Assembly: GCF_030915505.1 (NCBI RefSeq)
Contig: NZ_CP133265.1
Span: forward strand, 868,001-932,000
Direction: 5' to 3'
DNA: 64,000 bases
Source of the DNA: Neobacillus sp. OS1-2
GTDB taxonomy: Bacteria > Bacillota > Bacilli > Bacillales > Cytobacillaceae
In this document: piece by piece, positions 39,139 through 48,990 of the stretch
Layout of the letters: each line of letters opens with the position of its first letter
Numbering within the stretch: the first letter of the stretch is position 1
The notes under the pieces: model-generated
Database searches by the model: none
Told to the model about the DNA's origin: nothing
The model's input: only the letters and a program-made list of their open reading frames with translations
Translations under genes and position numbers: made by a program

Positions 39139-40263
39139 TTAAAGAATACTCTTTAGATCTAAAACCGAATCAAGTATATAATCCGCCTCATACTGTTCAA
39201 ATTCACTTCGTGCGGCTTTTCCGGATAGCCCTGTTAAGACCGCGGCAAACTGACAACCTAGTTGTCTCGCAGCTAACAAATCTGCCAAGGAATCCCCGAC
39301 CACAAGGACCTCTTCACCATTTTCTATTGGCAGCGCCGTTTCTAAACATTCCCGTATAGACGTACTCCTACCCTTAATCCCCATTACATATGTATACGGA
39401 TGCGGTTTCGATAAAGATTTCCATTCTGGAAGCTCCTTTTCCGCTATCAAAACGTCATCAGCCGTCACAATTCGATTCTCATCAAAATGCTTTAACCAGT
39501 CCAAATGCTTAAAAGGCTGGATCGTTTCAAGTGCGGGCCGGCCTGTTCCGATTCCGATCGTGAATCCGTCCCTTTTTAGATAGTGAAAAAGTTCAGCAAT
39601 TTTGTCCCTAGGTGCTAATGTTGTTTCGTTTGCCAAGAAGCCTTGTTTACCGGTTTGGACTGATGGTCTTCCGGTAGAAGCAAGGACATGTTCATCACCC
39701 ACATACCATTCCTGGGAAACATGCTCGCAAATCGCCCAAAGTACACCTTTATTGAAAATAGTCGTATCCACCCCAAGCTTTTCCTTCACGAGCACATTCA
39801 AGTAACTAAGCAAATCCTGCCTCATAGCATCAGATCGAGCAAAATCTTCCAAAAACAAACCAAAATCTAGCTCAACATGATAATTACTTAACACCCTGCC
39901 GATCTCCACCAACGTTTCACGATCCAATGGTGCCTGGCACCATTTGGTAATATTTTCAAATTCATTTTCTTTGATTTGCGACAATAGGTGGATGAGTTGG
40001 TAGCTGAATGATAAATAGATCATGTCCCAGTTGGCGTTTAGGCCGCGGGATTTCATAAATTTGAGGACTTTGTCGTCCTGAAAAATTTCTTCTCTTATTG
40101 TTTGAATTTCCGCTTCACTATGGTTTGTTTTAAATTTCCCAGGTGCCAATGCTAAGTAACTGCAACTGTGCAGCATCTCCCAAACCGTTAAAGCAGAGGC
40201 ATCAAAATAATGCTCTTCGCTCAGTAAGACTCCATCAACATCAAACAAAATAGTTTTAATCAA
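39139..40263 (-). CDS. HAD-superfamily hydrolase
   Basis: A 374-residue phosphatase-like protein. HAD motif I is FDVDGVLL at the N-terminus, a large cap domain follows, then motif II/III region (GIGTGRP, Lys in SKPHPYTY) and motif IV VVGDSLADLLAA. Longer than most HAD phosphatases because of the ~200-residue cap. Substrate unknown. TTG start at 40263 behind AAGGTTGGAGAG. Divergent from ohrR. Confidence 0.85.
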   Translation of the reverse strand: MIKTILFDVDGVLLSEEHYFDASALTVWEMLHSCSYLALAPGKFKTNHSEAEIQTIREEIFQDDKVLKFMKSRGLNANWDMIYLSFSYQLIHLLSQIKENEFENITKWCQAPLDRETLVEIGRVLSNYHVELDFGLFLEDFARSDAMRQDLLSYLNVLVKEKLGVDTTIFNKGVLWAICEHVSQEWYVGDEHVLASTGRPSVQTGKQGFLANETTLAPRDKIAELFHYLKRDGFTIGIGTGRPALETIQPFKHLDWLKHFDENRIVTADDVLIAEKELPEWKSLSKPHPYTYVMGIKGRSTSIRECLETALPIENGEEVLVVGDSLADLLAARQLGCQFAAVLTGLSGKAARSEFEQYEADYILDSVLDLKSIL

Positions 40264-40343
40264 CTCTCCAACCTTCTTTCCTAGTCTTCTTTTTCACTTT
40301 ATCGTAACACAGCGACGCTAAGAATTTGAAGTATATATTTTGT

Positions 40344-40395
40344 TTGACATTTTTATTAAATTTATGTAAATTTAATTGTGCACAATTAAATTGTG
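40344..40395 (+). promoter_or_regulatory. ohrR promoter with palindromic OhrR-type operator
   Basis: -35 TTGACA at 40344..40349, 17-bp spacer, -10 TAAATT at 40367..40372. A perfect 24-bp palindrome spans 40369..40392, and within it CACAATTAAATTGTG (40381..40395) matches the core of the known Bacillus OhrR site (ACAATT-A-AATTGT type). It overlaps the -10 and the transcription start, so the repressor would block initiation of its own operon, including the selenoprotein-like gene. Confidence 0.8.
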
Positions 40396-40413
40396 AAAGG
40401 GGTACCGTACGTA

Positions 40414-40860
40414 TTGAACTCAGAAGAATTTTTGAAGCTTGAGAACCAATTATGTTTTGCGATATATGCTTGTTCAAGGGAAATTACCCGGCTCTATCGT
40501 CCCATATTAGATCAGCTTGAACTCACCTATCCGCAATTTTTAACCCTAATCGTTTTATGGGAGGGTAAACACCTCACTGTAAAAGAGATTGGGGAGCGTC
40601 TTTATTTAGACAGTGGCACCTTAACACCAATGTTAAAACGAATGGAAGCAATGGGCTTATTGGTTCGAGTTAGGGCTGCTGAAGACGAGCGCAAAGTAAT
40701 AATCGAACTGACTGAAAAAGGCACACAGTTAAGAGAAGCTGCAATGGAGCTACCGGAAAAGTGCATCCCCCATTTCGGCCTTTCAAGAGGCGAATACAAA
40801 GACTTATTGATAAAAATGAACCAGTTAATTGCAAATCTCCAAAGAGTGACACGATCCTAA
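40414..40860 (+). CDS. ohrR: OhrR-type MarR-family organic peroxide sensor
   Basis: A 148-residue MarR regulator of the OhrR group. It has the LENQLCFAIYACSRE N-terminus with the redox-sensing Cys (equivalent to Cys15 of Bacillus OhrR), the LTYPQFLTLIVLWE helix, winged-helix LYLDSGTLTPMLKRME, and AEDERKVIIELT wing. Start is probably TTG 40414, aligned with the known N-terminus and 11 bases after AAAGGGG; GTG 40393 would include part of the operator. 16 bp upstream of the UGA-containing peroxiredoxin-like gene instead of the usual ohr gene. Confidence 0.85.
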   Translation: MNSEEFLKLENQLCFAIYACSREITRLYRPILDQLELTYPQFLTLIVLWEGKHLTVKEIGERLYLDSGTLTPMLKRMEAMGLLVRVRAAEDERKVIIELTEKGTQLREAAMELPEKCIPHFGLSRGEYKDLLIKMNQLIANLQRVTRS

Positions 40861-40876
40861 ATAACGAGGTGAAATA

Positions 40877-41419
40877 ATGGCTTTAACATTAGAGCAGCCC
40901 TATAAAGAGAACCAACTCTTTACATCAATCATTGAAGACAAAAAAAGTATCGTTGTATTTGTTCGGCACCCTGGCTGACCGGTCTGCCGAGAAGTGCTTA
41001 CGCAGTTGCGTGAGAGATATGAAGAATTAACCGCGACAGGCTATCAGGTTGTTGTGATTACCCCATCAATCAAGACCTATTTAGAACAATTTATTCCGGC
41101 ATTTGGTCCGTTCCCGTTCCCGATCTACGGCGACCCTAAACGCGAACTTTACCGCAGTATGGGCCATCAGACAATGCCGAAATGGAAGCTGCTATTCCAA
41201 GCAGTAATGGCTTTTATGAAAAATGGTACGAAGGCATTTTTGCCAAAAGATGAAGCGCAGAAAAAACTTGTGCAAAAGGCAATGAAGACCCATGATATTT
41301 ATATTCAGGGCGGTACCTGGATTTACGATGAACAGGGAAAAGTCATATGGAAGCACATTGACACAGAGCCAGAGGATCATGCTTCGATCGATACGATTTT
41401 AACCATTATTCATAAATAG
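40877..41419 (+). CDS. Probable selenoprotein: peroxiredoxin-like (AhpC/TSA_2 type) with UxxC motif
   Basis: The frame starts at ATG 40877 behind GAGGTGA and reads MALTLEQPYKENQLF to IVVFVRHPG. It then meets TGA at 40976..40978 (codon 34) and continues in the same frame as PVCREVLTQLRERYEEL to a TAG after 180 codons. Prx-like proteins of this fold have RHxGCPxCRE here, so TGA stands exactly at the first redox Cys: U34-Pro-Val-C37. The downstream part (VVVITPS, FPIYGDPKRELYRSMG, GGTWIYDEQGKVIW) is an intact thioredoxin-like fold. Reading TGA as selenocysteine gives a complete enzyme, presumably a thiol-dependent peroxide or disulfide reductase. Expression is under OhrR. Otherwise it is a nonsense-mutated gene or a start at GTG 40994 without ribosome site. 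Confidence 0.82.
40976..41014 (+). promoter_or_regulatory. Candidate bacterial SECIS element
   Basis: Directly downstream of the TGA, CTTACGC (40997..41003) pairs with GCGTGAG (41008..41014) as a 7-bp stem (one G-U) closing the loop AGTT, with G at loop position 2. The loop begins 26 nt after the TGA. Bacterial SECIS elements are described as small hairpins inside the coding region, with a G among the first loop bases and an apical loop roughly 16-37 nt from the UGA; this fits. It is coding sequence at the same time. Confidence 0.7.
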
Positions 41420-41422
41420 TAG

Positions 41423-41470
41423 AATAAGCCGTGCGCTAAGATTTTTCCAGCGCCACGGCTTTATTTTTAT
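41423..41470. terminator. Bidirectional terminator after the selenoprotein gene
   Basis: AAGCCGTGCGCT pairs with AGCGCCACGGCTT (one bulge), with TTATTTTTATT after it and A/T-rich sequence on the other side. It separates convergent genes. Confidence 0.85.
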
Positions 41471-41784
41471 TGATTGGAACTGTCGTATTGACCGTATAAA
41501 TCTTTAACGGCGGCAATTAGCGCATTTACTGCCTTTCCGCGGTAGCCTTCCCTTAGTGCAGCTATAATATCGTCTATCCCGTCCTGCAGGCTGTGCCCTT
41601 TTAAAATTTGCTGAACGTACGCTCGCCCATGATCGGTAGCCAGCGTACAGGAGGATTCAATAATAACCCCGTATTTTTTATCCACCTCTACGGTGATTGT
41701 TAGTGAATCAAATACACTTTGGGCAGCCATCCCCTGCGGCAAGCGGGAGTGTCCCGCGAGGAAATAAGTTTTTAATCCAGTCAT
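41467..41784 (-). CDS. DUF3870 domain-containing protein
   Basis: A 105-residue protein matching my recollection of DUF3870: YFLAGHSRLPQGMAA at the start, IESSCTLATDHGRAYV in the middle, GYRGKAVNALIAAVKDLY near the end. The function of the family is unknown. It is encoded 9 bp after the acyl-CoA dehydrogenase gene in the CaiB operon, suggesting a role in acyl-CoA metabolism. Confidence 0.78.
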   Translation of the reverse strand: MTGLKTYFLAGHSRLPQGMAAQSVFDSLTITVEVDKKYGVIIESSCTLATDHGRAYVQQILKGHSLQDGIDDIIAALREGYRGKAVNALIAAVKDLYGQYDSSNQ

Positions 41785-41792
41785 CTCTCCAC

Positions 41793-43001
41793 TTAACCTT
41801 TTATCAAACTTTCTTCAAATGGCCATGCAGGCAGCATTTTTCGCAGCGGTTTATCCTCGCGGTACCCGAGTGCATATTCCCCCTGCATAATCGTATGAAT
41901 TTCTCTCGTGCCCTCATAAATGACAGGGGCCTTAGCATTTCGTAAATAACGCTCGACCGGAAATTCATTTGAGAACCCGTAAGCACCGTGAATTTGGACA
42001 GCATCGTTAGCTGCCTCATAGGCCGCATCACAAGAAATCCATTTTGCCAACGATGTTTCCTGTGTATTGCGCTTGCCGTTATTTTTTAACCAGCCGGCTT
42101 TAAAAACGAGTAATCGGGAAATCTCAAGGTTTGCCGACATTTTCGCAATCATTTGCTGAACGAGCTGGTGCCTGCCGATTTCCTTGCCAAATGTTTTCCG
42201 TTCTTCACAATATTTAACACTTGCTTCAAGCGAGGCCATAATCGTGCCGCAAGCGCCTGCTGCTACCGTGAAACGGCCATTGTCCAGGGCAGACATCGCA
42301 ATTTTAAAGCCCTCTCCTTCATATCCTAACAAGTTTTCTGCAGGCACTCTGACATTATCAAAAAAGACCTCACCCGTATTTCCGGCGCGGATCCCAAGCT
42401 TCCCTTTAATCGCCTTTGAGGAGAAACCGGCAAGTGTGCGTTCGACAATGAAGCAGGAAATGCCATGATGAACTGCCTTCGGGTCTGTTTTGGCAAAAAT
42501 CAAGAAATGATCGGCCACATCACAGAGAGAAATCCATGTTTTTGATCCATTTAAAATATAGTAGTTCCCGTCCTTTACCGCCGTCGTCTCCATTGCCGCT
42601 ACATCCGATCCGGCATTCGGTTCCGTAAGTCCAAAGGCACCTACTTTTTCACCTTTAGCTTGCGGAACAAGATATTTTTGCTTCTGCTCCTCTGTTCCCC
42701 ACTGCAATAGCGTCATACTATTTAATCCGGTATGAACAGAGACAGCGGTGCGGAAAGCAGTGTCTCCTCGTTCGAGCTCCTCGCAGACTATCGCAAGTGT
42801 GTTGTAATCCATACCGACGCCGCCATACTCCTCAGGGATGCATACCCCCATGAGCTGTAGCTCCGCTAAACGTTCTAGAATATTTGTGGCAAAATGGCCT
42901 TTCTCATCCCACTCCTTAATATAGGGCATAATTTCACGGTCAACGAAGGCTCTGACTACCTTTCTTACACTCTTTTGTTCTTCCGATTGTGAAAAATTCA
43001 T
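41793..43001 (-). CDS. Acyl-CoA dehydrogenase
   Basis: A 402-residue FAD enzyme. It shows FGLTEPNAGSDVAAM and KTWISLCDVADHFLIFAK in the beta domain. The C-terminal helical domain has QIHGAYGFSNEFPVERYLRNAK and the catalytic-base region VIYEGTREIHTIMQ. It introduces a 2,3-double bond in an acyl-CoA, passing electrons to ETF. Operon with a CaiB-type CoA transferase and DUF3870; the acyl chain is not known. AGAGGGGGAACTTTAG ribosome site. Confidence 0.92.
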   Translation of the reverse strand: MNFSQSEEQKSVRKVVRAFVDREIMPYIKEWDEKGHFATNILERLAELQLMGVCIPEEYGGVGMDYNTLAIVCEELERGDTAFRTAVSVHTGLNSMTLLQWGTEEQKQKYLVPQAKGEKVGAFGLTEPNAGSDVAAMETTAVKDGNYYILNGSKTWISLCDVADHFLIFAKTDPKAVHHGISCFIVERTLAGFSSKAIKGKLGIRAGNTGEVFFDNVRVPAENLLGYEGEGFKIAMSALDNGRFTVAAGACGTIMASLEASVKYCEERKTFGKEIGRHQLVQQMIAKMSANLEISRLLVFKAGWLKNNGKRNTQETSLAKWISCDAAYEAANDAVQIHGAYGFSNEFPVERYLRNAKAPVIYEGTREIHTIMQGEYALGYREDKPLRKMLPAWPFEESLIKG

Positions 43002-43019
43002 CTAAAGTTCCCCCTCTTT

Positions 43020-43140
43020 GGAAAAGCGGAAGCACCTTGTCCAGTGGCGACAAGCATAGGACGAGCCGGCGTGAAGGTTGCTTTTTACCTTCACAACGGA
43101 TTGGCTTATGACCTCGAGCCCCTAGGCGCTGCAGCTAGAC
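43020..43140 (+). repeat. Divergent dispersed repeat, copy D
   Basis: Starts GAAAAGCGGAAGCACCTTGT and ends CCCCTAGGCGCTGCAGCTAG, like the ends of copies A-C. The core differs and contains GTGAAGGTTG ... CAACCTTCAC-type self-complementarity (GTGAAGG / CCTTCAC around a TTGCTTTTTA loop). It fills the gap between the CaiB and acyl-CoA dehydrogenase genes, inside what is probably one operon. Confidence 0.8.
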
Positions 43141-43141
43141 A

Positions 43142-44323
43142 CTAAATAATAGTTTGTTGTTTCATTTGGGTAATTTCCTGCTTTGAGTAGCCAAGTTTTA
43201 TTAATACCTCTTCGGTGTGTTCCCCGTGCATGGGCGGGTGTCTATCAATAGCGACTGGAGAATTTGAAAATTTTAACGGTGAACCAACAAGCTTTAAATC
43301 CTGAATCACGGGATGCTTTACATTGACAACAATTTCTCTGGCACGTGCCTGCTCGGAATCCAACGCCTCCTTCACATTGTTAATGGGGCCATTAGGAATT
43401 CCAGCCTCATCGAGCAATTGTTTCCATTCCCCTCTAGATTTCTTTTTAATTTTGGCTGCGATTATTTTTTCAATTTCAGCTTTAAAGTGCAGCCTGTCAG
43501 AGTTCTTTTCATAGTGTAAAAGTGCTGGCTCGTCTAGGAGAATAACTAGTTTTTGATATTGCCGGTCATTTCCTACCGCGATGATAAAATCTCCATCATT
43601 TGCGGTAAACACTTGATATGGGACAATATTCGGGTGGGCATTCCCAAGCCGTTCAGGGATATTGCCGGAGCATAAATAATTACTGGCAACATTCACTAGA
43701 GCAGCCAGCTGCGAATCAAATAAAGCGATATCCACTTCCTGCCCCTCACCCGTGCTATTGCGATGCTGGATGGCTCCCAAAATTCCGATACACGTAAATA
43801 GTCCGGTAAGTACGTCTGCGATCGCGACACCAACCTTTACAGGCTGTCCCTCTTTTTCACCGGTAATGCTCATTAAACCCGACATGGCCTGAATAATAAA
43901 ATCATAGCCTGGCAGATGGGAGTAAGGCCCCTCAGTGGATCCAAAACCACTAATCGATGCTAAAATAATTCCCTCGTTTTCTTTTTTCATTTCCTGATAA
44001 CCAATGCCCAACCTTTCAAGTGTACCCGGCTTAAAATTTTGAACGACGACATCGGCATCCTTTATAAGTTTTCGAAAAATCCCCTTACCTTGCTGTGATT
44101 TCAAATTTAGGGTGATCCCCTGTTTATTTCGATTGGCACATAAGTAATAGGCGCTCTCTCCTTCCACAAACGGCGGCCCCCAGCCACGTGTTTCATCCCC
44201 GGAATTGACGCTTTCAATTTTAATTACCTCTGCCCCCATATCACCTAAAATCATCGTACAATAGGGTCCGGCTAGTACGCGTGATAAATCAATTACCTTT
44301 ATTCCATGGAGCGGCCCTGTCAA
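43142..44323 (-). CDS. CaiB/BaiF family (class III) CoA-transferase
   Basis: A 393-residue class III CoA-transferase. N-terminal GIKVIDLSRVLAGPYCTMILGDMGAEVIKIE, NRNKQGITLNLKS, catalytic Asp in LPGYDFIIQAMSGLMSITG, and LFTCIGILGAIQHR. Transfers CoA between carboxylates without a ping-pong anhydride pool. TTG start at 44323, behind GAAGGGGGTAGC. First gene before repeat D, acyl-CoA dehydrogenase and DUF3870; together they suggest activation and desaturation of a carboxylic acid. Confidence 0.88.
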   Translation of the reverse strand: MTGPLHGIKVIDLSRVLAGPYCTMILGDMGAEVIKIESVNSGDETRGWGPPFVEGESAYYLCANRNKQGITLNLKSQQGKGIFRKLIKDADVVVQNFKPGTLERLGIGYQEMKKENEGIILASISGFGSTEGPYSHLPGYDFIIQAMSGLMSITGEKEGQPVKVGVAIADVLTGLFTCIGILGAIQHRNSTGEGQEVDIALFDSQLAALVNVASNYLCSGNIPERLGNAHPNIVPYQVFTANDGDFIIAVGNDRQYQKLVILLDEPALLHYEKNSDRLHFKAEIEKIIAAKIKKKSRGEWKQLLDEAGIPNGPINNVKEALDSEQARAREIVVNVKHPVIQDLKLVGSPLKFSNSPVAIDRHPPMHGEHTEEVLIKLGYSKQEITQMKQQTII

Positions 44324-44535
44324 TTGAGCTACCCCCTTCCTCTATGGATTCTATGAAAATATCGATAATCCTTCGTCATGATTTGAAAAAAGCCAGCAGA
44401 AACAATCAATGACAAAAATGGCATTGATTGTTTCACTGGCTTTTATTCGTGGTTTCTCCTCTGGATGGAGGATGAAGCGAATTAGGCAGCTACTTTTTCA
44501 AAGATGCTATTTTTTTCCGCATGAAGATTTGAATG

Positions 44536-44665
44536 ATTCCGCCAATTTTCACGATTATTCCGCCGAAATCCCAATTTATTCCGCGGATATTTGGATTAAT
44601 TCCGCCAACTTTGGTCATAATTCCGCCGAATTCACAATTAATCCCGCCAAGTTCACAATTTGTTC
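44536..44665. repeat. ATTCCGCC tandem array, exact 21-bp period
   Basis: Six units start at about 44536, 44557, 44578, 44599, 44620 and 44641, with consensus ATTCCGCCAA-TTTCACAATT. Because 21 is a multiple of three, each frame gives a heptapeptide repeat (IPPxxxx in one frame, NSANFxx in another), but no ribosome site or stable product is evident. The other bases of the 44324..44680 gap show nothing I can assign beyond a weak inverted repeat AAACAATCAATG/CATTGATTGTTT at 44399..44431. Confidence 0.82.
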
Positions 44666-44680
44666 GGTTCAGAGCTCCTT

Positions 44681-46138
44681 TTATATATCCAACCCAATGG
44701 ATATATACTTCACTTCTAAGAACTCTTCAATTCCATAATGTCCGCCTTCACGGCCGAGGCCGCTCTCTTTATAGCCGCCGAATGGAGCCTGAACGACCGA
44801 TGGCAGGGCATCATTTAAACCGATAATTCCGTACTCAAGCTGCTCTGTGATTCTGAAGGAGCGGCTTAAATTGTCCGTATAGACATAGGCCGCCAAGCCG
44901 TAACAGGAATTATTTGCCCGTTCGATGGCTTCCTCTTCCGTTTTGAAAGTTGAGATTGGTGCGAGTGGACCAAAGATTTCATCCTTCATGCATTCCATCC
45001 CATCGTGAATATCGGTCAAAATCGTTGGAGCATAGAAATAGCCATTTTCATCAGCTGGTTTGAGGCCACTATATGTGACTTTTCCACCCTTTTTGAGCGC
45101 ATCCTTGACAAGTCCGTCAACTTTTTTATATGCAGCTTTATCAATTAACGGCCCAATATCTGTTCCTTCTTCAAGCCCGTTGCCGACCTTTAACTTTTCT
45201 AATTCCGCTTGAAAAAGCTTGATGAATTCGTCGGCAACACTTTCCTGCACATACACCCGATTCGTACAAATACAGGTCTGACCGGCATTGCGGAACTTGG
45301 ATTGGACAAGCCCTACAGCAGCCTTTGCTAAATTAGCGTCATCCATAACGATAAACGGGGCATTTCCGCCAAGCTCCAAGGATACCTTTTTAACATTTTC
45401 AGCGGCGCCGCGCATTAACGTTTTGCCGACCTCCGTTGAACCGGTAAACGTTATTTTCGTCACGCGTGGGTCCTTCAGCCAAACCTCACCAATTTCAGCG
45501 GAACGCCCGGTAATCACGTTAATGACCCCGGCCGGAATCCCCGCCTCATGGGCAAGTTCAACTATTTTTAAAGCAGTCAACGGCGTTTGGTTCGCCGGTT
45601 TTACGACGGCCGTACAACCGGCTGCAAGTGCCGGAGCTATTTTCCTCGTAATCATCGCTGCCGGAAAATTCCACGGGGTAATCGCCGCAATGACACCAAC
45701 AGGTTCCTTCCGAACTAATATTCTTTTATTGGGATGGGAGGCTGGAATGGTTTCACCGTAAACCCGTTTCCCTTCTTCCGCATACCAAGAGATAAATCCG
45801 TTTGCGTACTTAACCTCACCAAGCGCCTCATTTAATGGTTTTCCTTGCTCAATCGTCATGATCCGGGCAATTTCATGCTTATTTTCTTCTATTAAAAAAT
45901 ACCATTTCATCAAAAGATGATAGCGCTCTTCCGCCGTCTTTTTCGACCAGAGTTTGAAGGCTTTATGGGCGGCATCGACTGCCTGCTTGGCCTCATAGGC
46001 ACCACCCGTAGGCACCGCACCAATCACTTCTTTTGTCGCAGGATTGATGATTTCTGTAAAAACCTCATAATCACTGCCAACCCAATCGCCATTTAGATAC
46101 ATCGGATAGATTTGATAATTTTGCTTGATGACATCCAT
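44681..46138 (-). CDS. gabD: NAD(P)-dependent succinate-semialdehyde dehydrogenase
   Basis: A 485-residue aldehyde dehydrogenase. It has PWNFPAAMITRKIAPALAAG, the GSTEVGKTLM cofactor loop, catalytic Glu in LELGGNAPF and catalytic Cys in NAGQTCICTNR. The CIC variant after GQT is typical of GabD-type succinate-semialdehyde dehydrogenases. Oxidises succinate semialdehyde to succinate. It follows gabT by 2 bp and closes the catabolic operon, which probably begins at the sigma-54 promoter near 50.5 kb. Confidence 0.9.
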   Translation of the reverse strand: MDVIKQNYQIYPMYLNGDWVGSDYEVFTEIINPATKEVIGAVPTGGAYEAKQAVDAAHKAFKLWSKKTAEERYHLLMKWYFLIEENKHEIARIMTIEQGKPLNEALGEVKYANGFISWYAEEGKRVYGETIPASHPNKRILVRKEPVGVIAAITPWNFPAAMITRKIAPALAAGCTAVVKPANQTPLTALKIVELAHEAGIPAGVINVITGRSAEIGEVWLKDPRVTKITFTGSTEVGKTLMRGAAENVKKVSLELGGNAPFIVMDDANLAKAAVGLVQSKFRNAGQTCICTNRVYVQESVADEFIKLFQAELEKLKVGNGLEEGTDIGPLIDKAAYKKVDGLVKDALKKGGKVTYSGLKPADENGYFYAPTILTDIHDGMECMKDEIFGPLAPISTFKTEEEAIERANNSCYGLAAYVYTDNLSRSFRITEQLEYGIIGLNDALPSVVQAPFGGYKESGLGREGGHYGIEEFLEVKYISIGLDI

Positions 46139-46140
46139 TT

Positions 46141-47511
46141 TTATTCCCCCCCAACCGATAATGCCGGATCCTGTAGATAAACGGCTTCCATTGCTTCCTC
46201 AAGAATTTGTAATCCTTCCTCAAGCTGGTCATCTGTGATGGTTAATGGCATAAGAAGACGGATGACATTGCTGTAAATCCCCGCGCTAAGTAACATAAGT
46301 CCGCGCTCGCATGCCGCCTTTACAATTTTTCCAACTGCTTCTTTATCAGGGGTTTTCGACTGTCTGTCCTTGACGATTTCCATCGCGCACATTGCCCCAA
46401 GGCCCCTTACATCGCCAATGCCCTCAAAGCGGTCTGCAAGAAGCTGCATTTTTTCAAGTACTCGCTCGCCGATCTTTTCGGCTCGGTCATTCAAGTTTTC
46501 ACTTTCGATAATATCTAAAACCGTTAACGCCGCACGGCAACCGAGCGGACTTCCGGAATAGGTTCCGCCAATTTCACCAACCGCAGCCGCATTCATAATT
46601 TCAGCTCGCCCAATGACGCCGCTAATTGGAACACCAGCCCCCATTGATTTGGAAATGGTCAGTAAATCTGGGACAACATCAAAGTGATCAATGGCAAAAT
46701 GCTTCCCAGTCCGCGCAAAACCCGTTTGGATTTCATCGGCTACGAAGAGAATTCCATATTGTGTACAGATTTCTCTTACACGCTTAACAAAGGCTTTGTC
46801 AGGAACGATAAAACCGCCTTCTCCTTGAACCGGTTCCATCACGACCGCGGCAATCGTCTCAGGTGCCACTTCCGCAAGAAGGAATTGTTCGAATTGCTCG
46901 ATGATCATTTCGCTGTATTTCTGCTCACTCATTCCATCTGGGCGGCGGTACACATATGGATACGGGGCCTTGTAAACCTCTGGAGCGAATGGCCCGAAGC
47001 CAAATTTATACGGTTTGACTTTACTTGTCATTGTCATTGTCATGAGCGTTCTGCCATGGAATCCCCTTGTAAAAGAGACAATCCCTTGGCGGCCCGTGTA
47101 TTTTCTGGCAATTTTCACGGCGTTTTCAACCGCTTCCGCACCACTGTTAAAAAAAGCAGCCTGCTTATCGAAGTCACCAGGGGCAAGTTCACAAAGCCGC
47201 TCAGCCAAGGTAATATATGATTCATACATCATCACATTAAAGCCTGTGTGGATAAACTGGCTTGCCTGTTCTTGTAGAGCTCTAACCACTTTTGGATGGG
47301 AGTGACCAACGTTTAGCGTTCCAATAGCACCAGCAAAATCAAGATAATGATTACCATCCACATCTTCGACCACTGCTCCTTGTGCTTTCTTTACAAAAGA
47401 TTGGCAGTTATTGCTGATTCCTTTTGGGACAAATTTATTTCTACGCTCCACTATTTCCCTCGATTTTGGCCCGGGTATCTCTGTTTGGAGCTTAACATAC
47501 TTCTTTTCCAC
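46141..47511 (-). CDS. gabT: 4-aminobutyrate aminotransferase
   Basis: A 456-residue class III aminotransferase. It has FNSGAEAVENAVKIARKYTG, FHGRTLMTMTMTSK, EPVQGEGGFIVP, ADEIQTGFARTGK and PLP Lys in LTISKSMGAGVP. The protein matches GabT-type enzymes; it transfers the amino group of GABA to 2-oxoglutarate, giving succinate semialdehyde and glutamate. GTG start with GGGGGGAGC upstream. Sits between patA and gabD, so its substrate is supplied by the putrescine route. Confidence 0.92.
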   Translation of the reverse strand: MEKKYVKLQTEIPGPKSREIVERRNKFVPKGISNNCQSFVKKAQGAVVEDVDGNHYLDFAGAIGTLNVGHSHPKVVRALQEQASQFIHTGFNVMMYESYITLAERLCELAPGDFDKQAAFFNSGAEAVENAVKIARKYTGRQGIVSFTRGFHGRTLMTMTMTSKVKPYKFGFGPFAPEVYKAPYPYVYRRPDGMSEQKYSEMIIEQFEQFLLAEVAPETIAAVVMEPVQGEGGFIVPDKAFVKRVREICTQYGILFVADEIQTGFARTGKHFAIDHFDVVPDLLTISKSMGAGVPISGVIGRAEIMNAAAVGEIGGTYSGSPLGCRAALTVLDIIESENLNDRAEKIGERVLEKMQLLADRFEGIGDVRGLGAMCAMEIVKDRQSKTPDKEAVGKIVKAACERGLMLLSAGIYSNVIRLLMPLTITDDQLEEGLQILEEAMEAVYLQDPALSVGGE

Positions 47512-47565
47512 TTCCGTGCTCCCCCCTTTTTTAAAAATGACTCTTTTTAATCTTATAAAATATAT

Positions 47566-48990
<1,425 letters not shown>

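Noticed and set aside
40877..40978. Pseudogene by simple nonsense mutation
   Set aside because: Not fully excluded, but the rest of the frame is intact, the TGA falls on the redox Cys itself and a SECIS-like hairpin follows, so recoding is the better reading.
40994..41419. Separate 141-residue protein starting at GTG 40994
   Set aside because: No ribosome site precedes it, it would lack the strand and active site needed for the fold, and matching Prx-like sequence continues upstream in the same frame through the TGA.
44409..44738. Frames of about 100 codons across the 21-bp array
   Set aside because: They arise because the 21-bp period keeps any frame open; no ribosome site, and one overlaps the end of gabD on the other strand.
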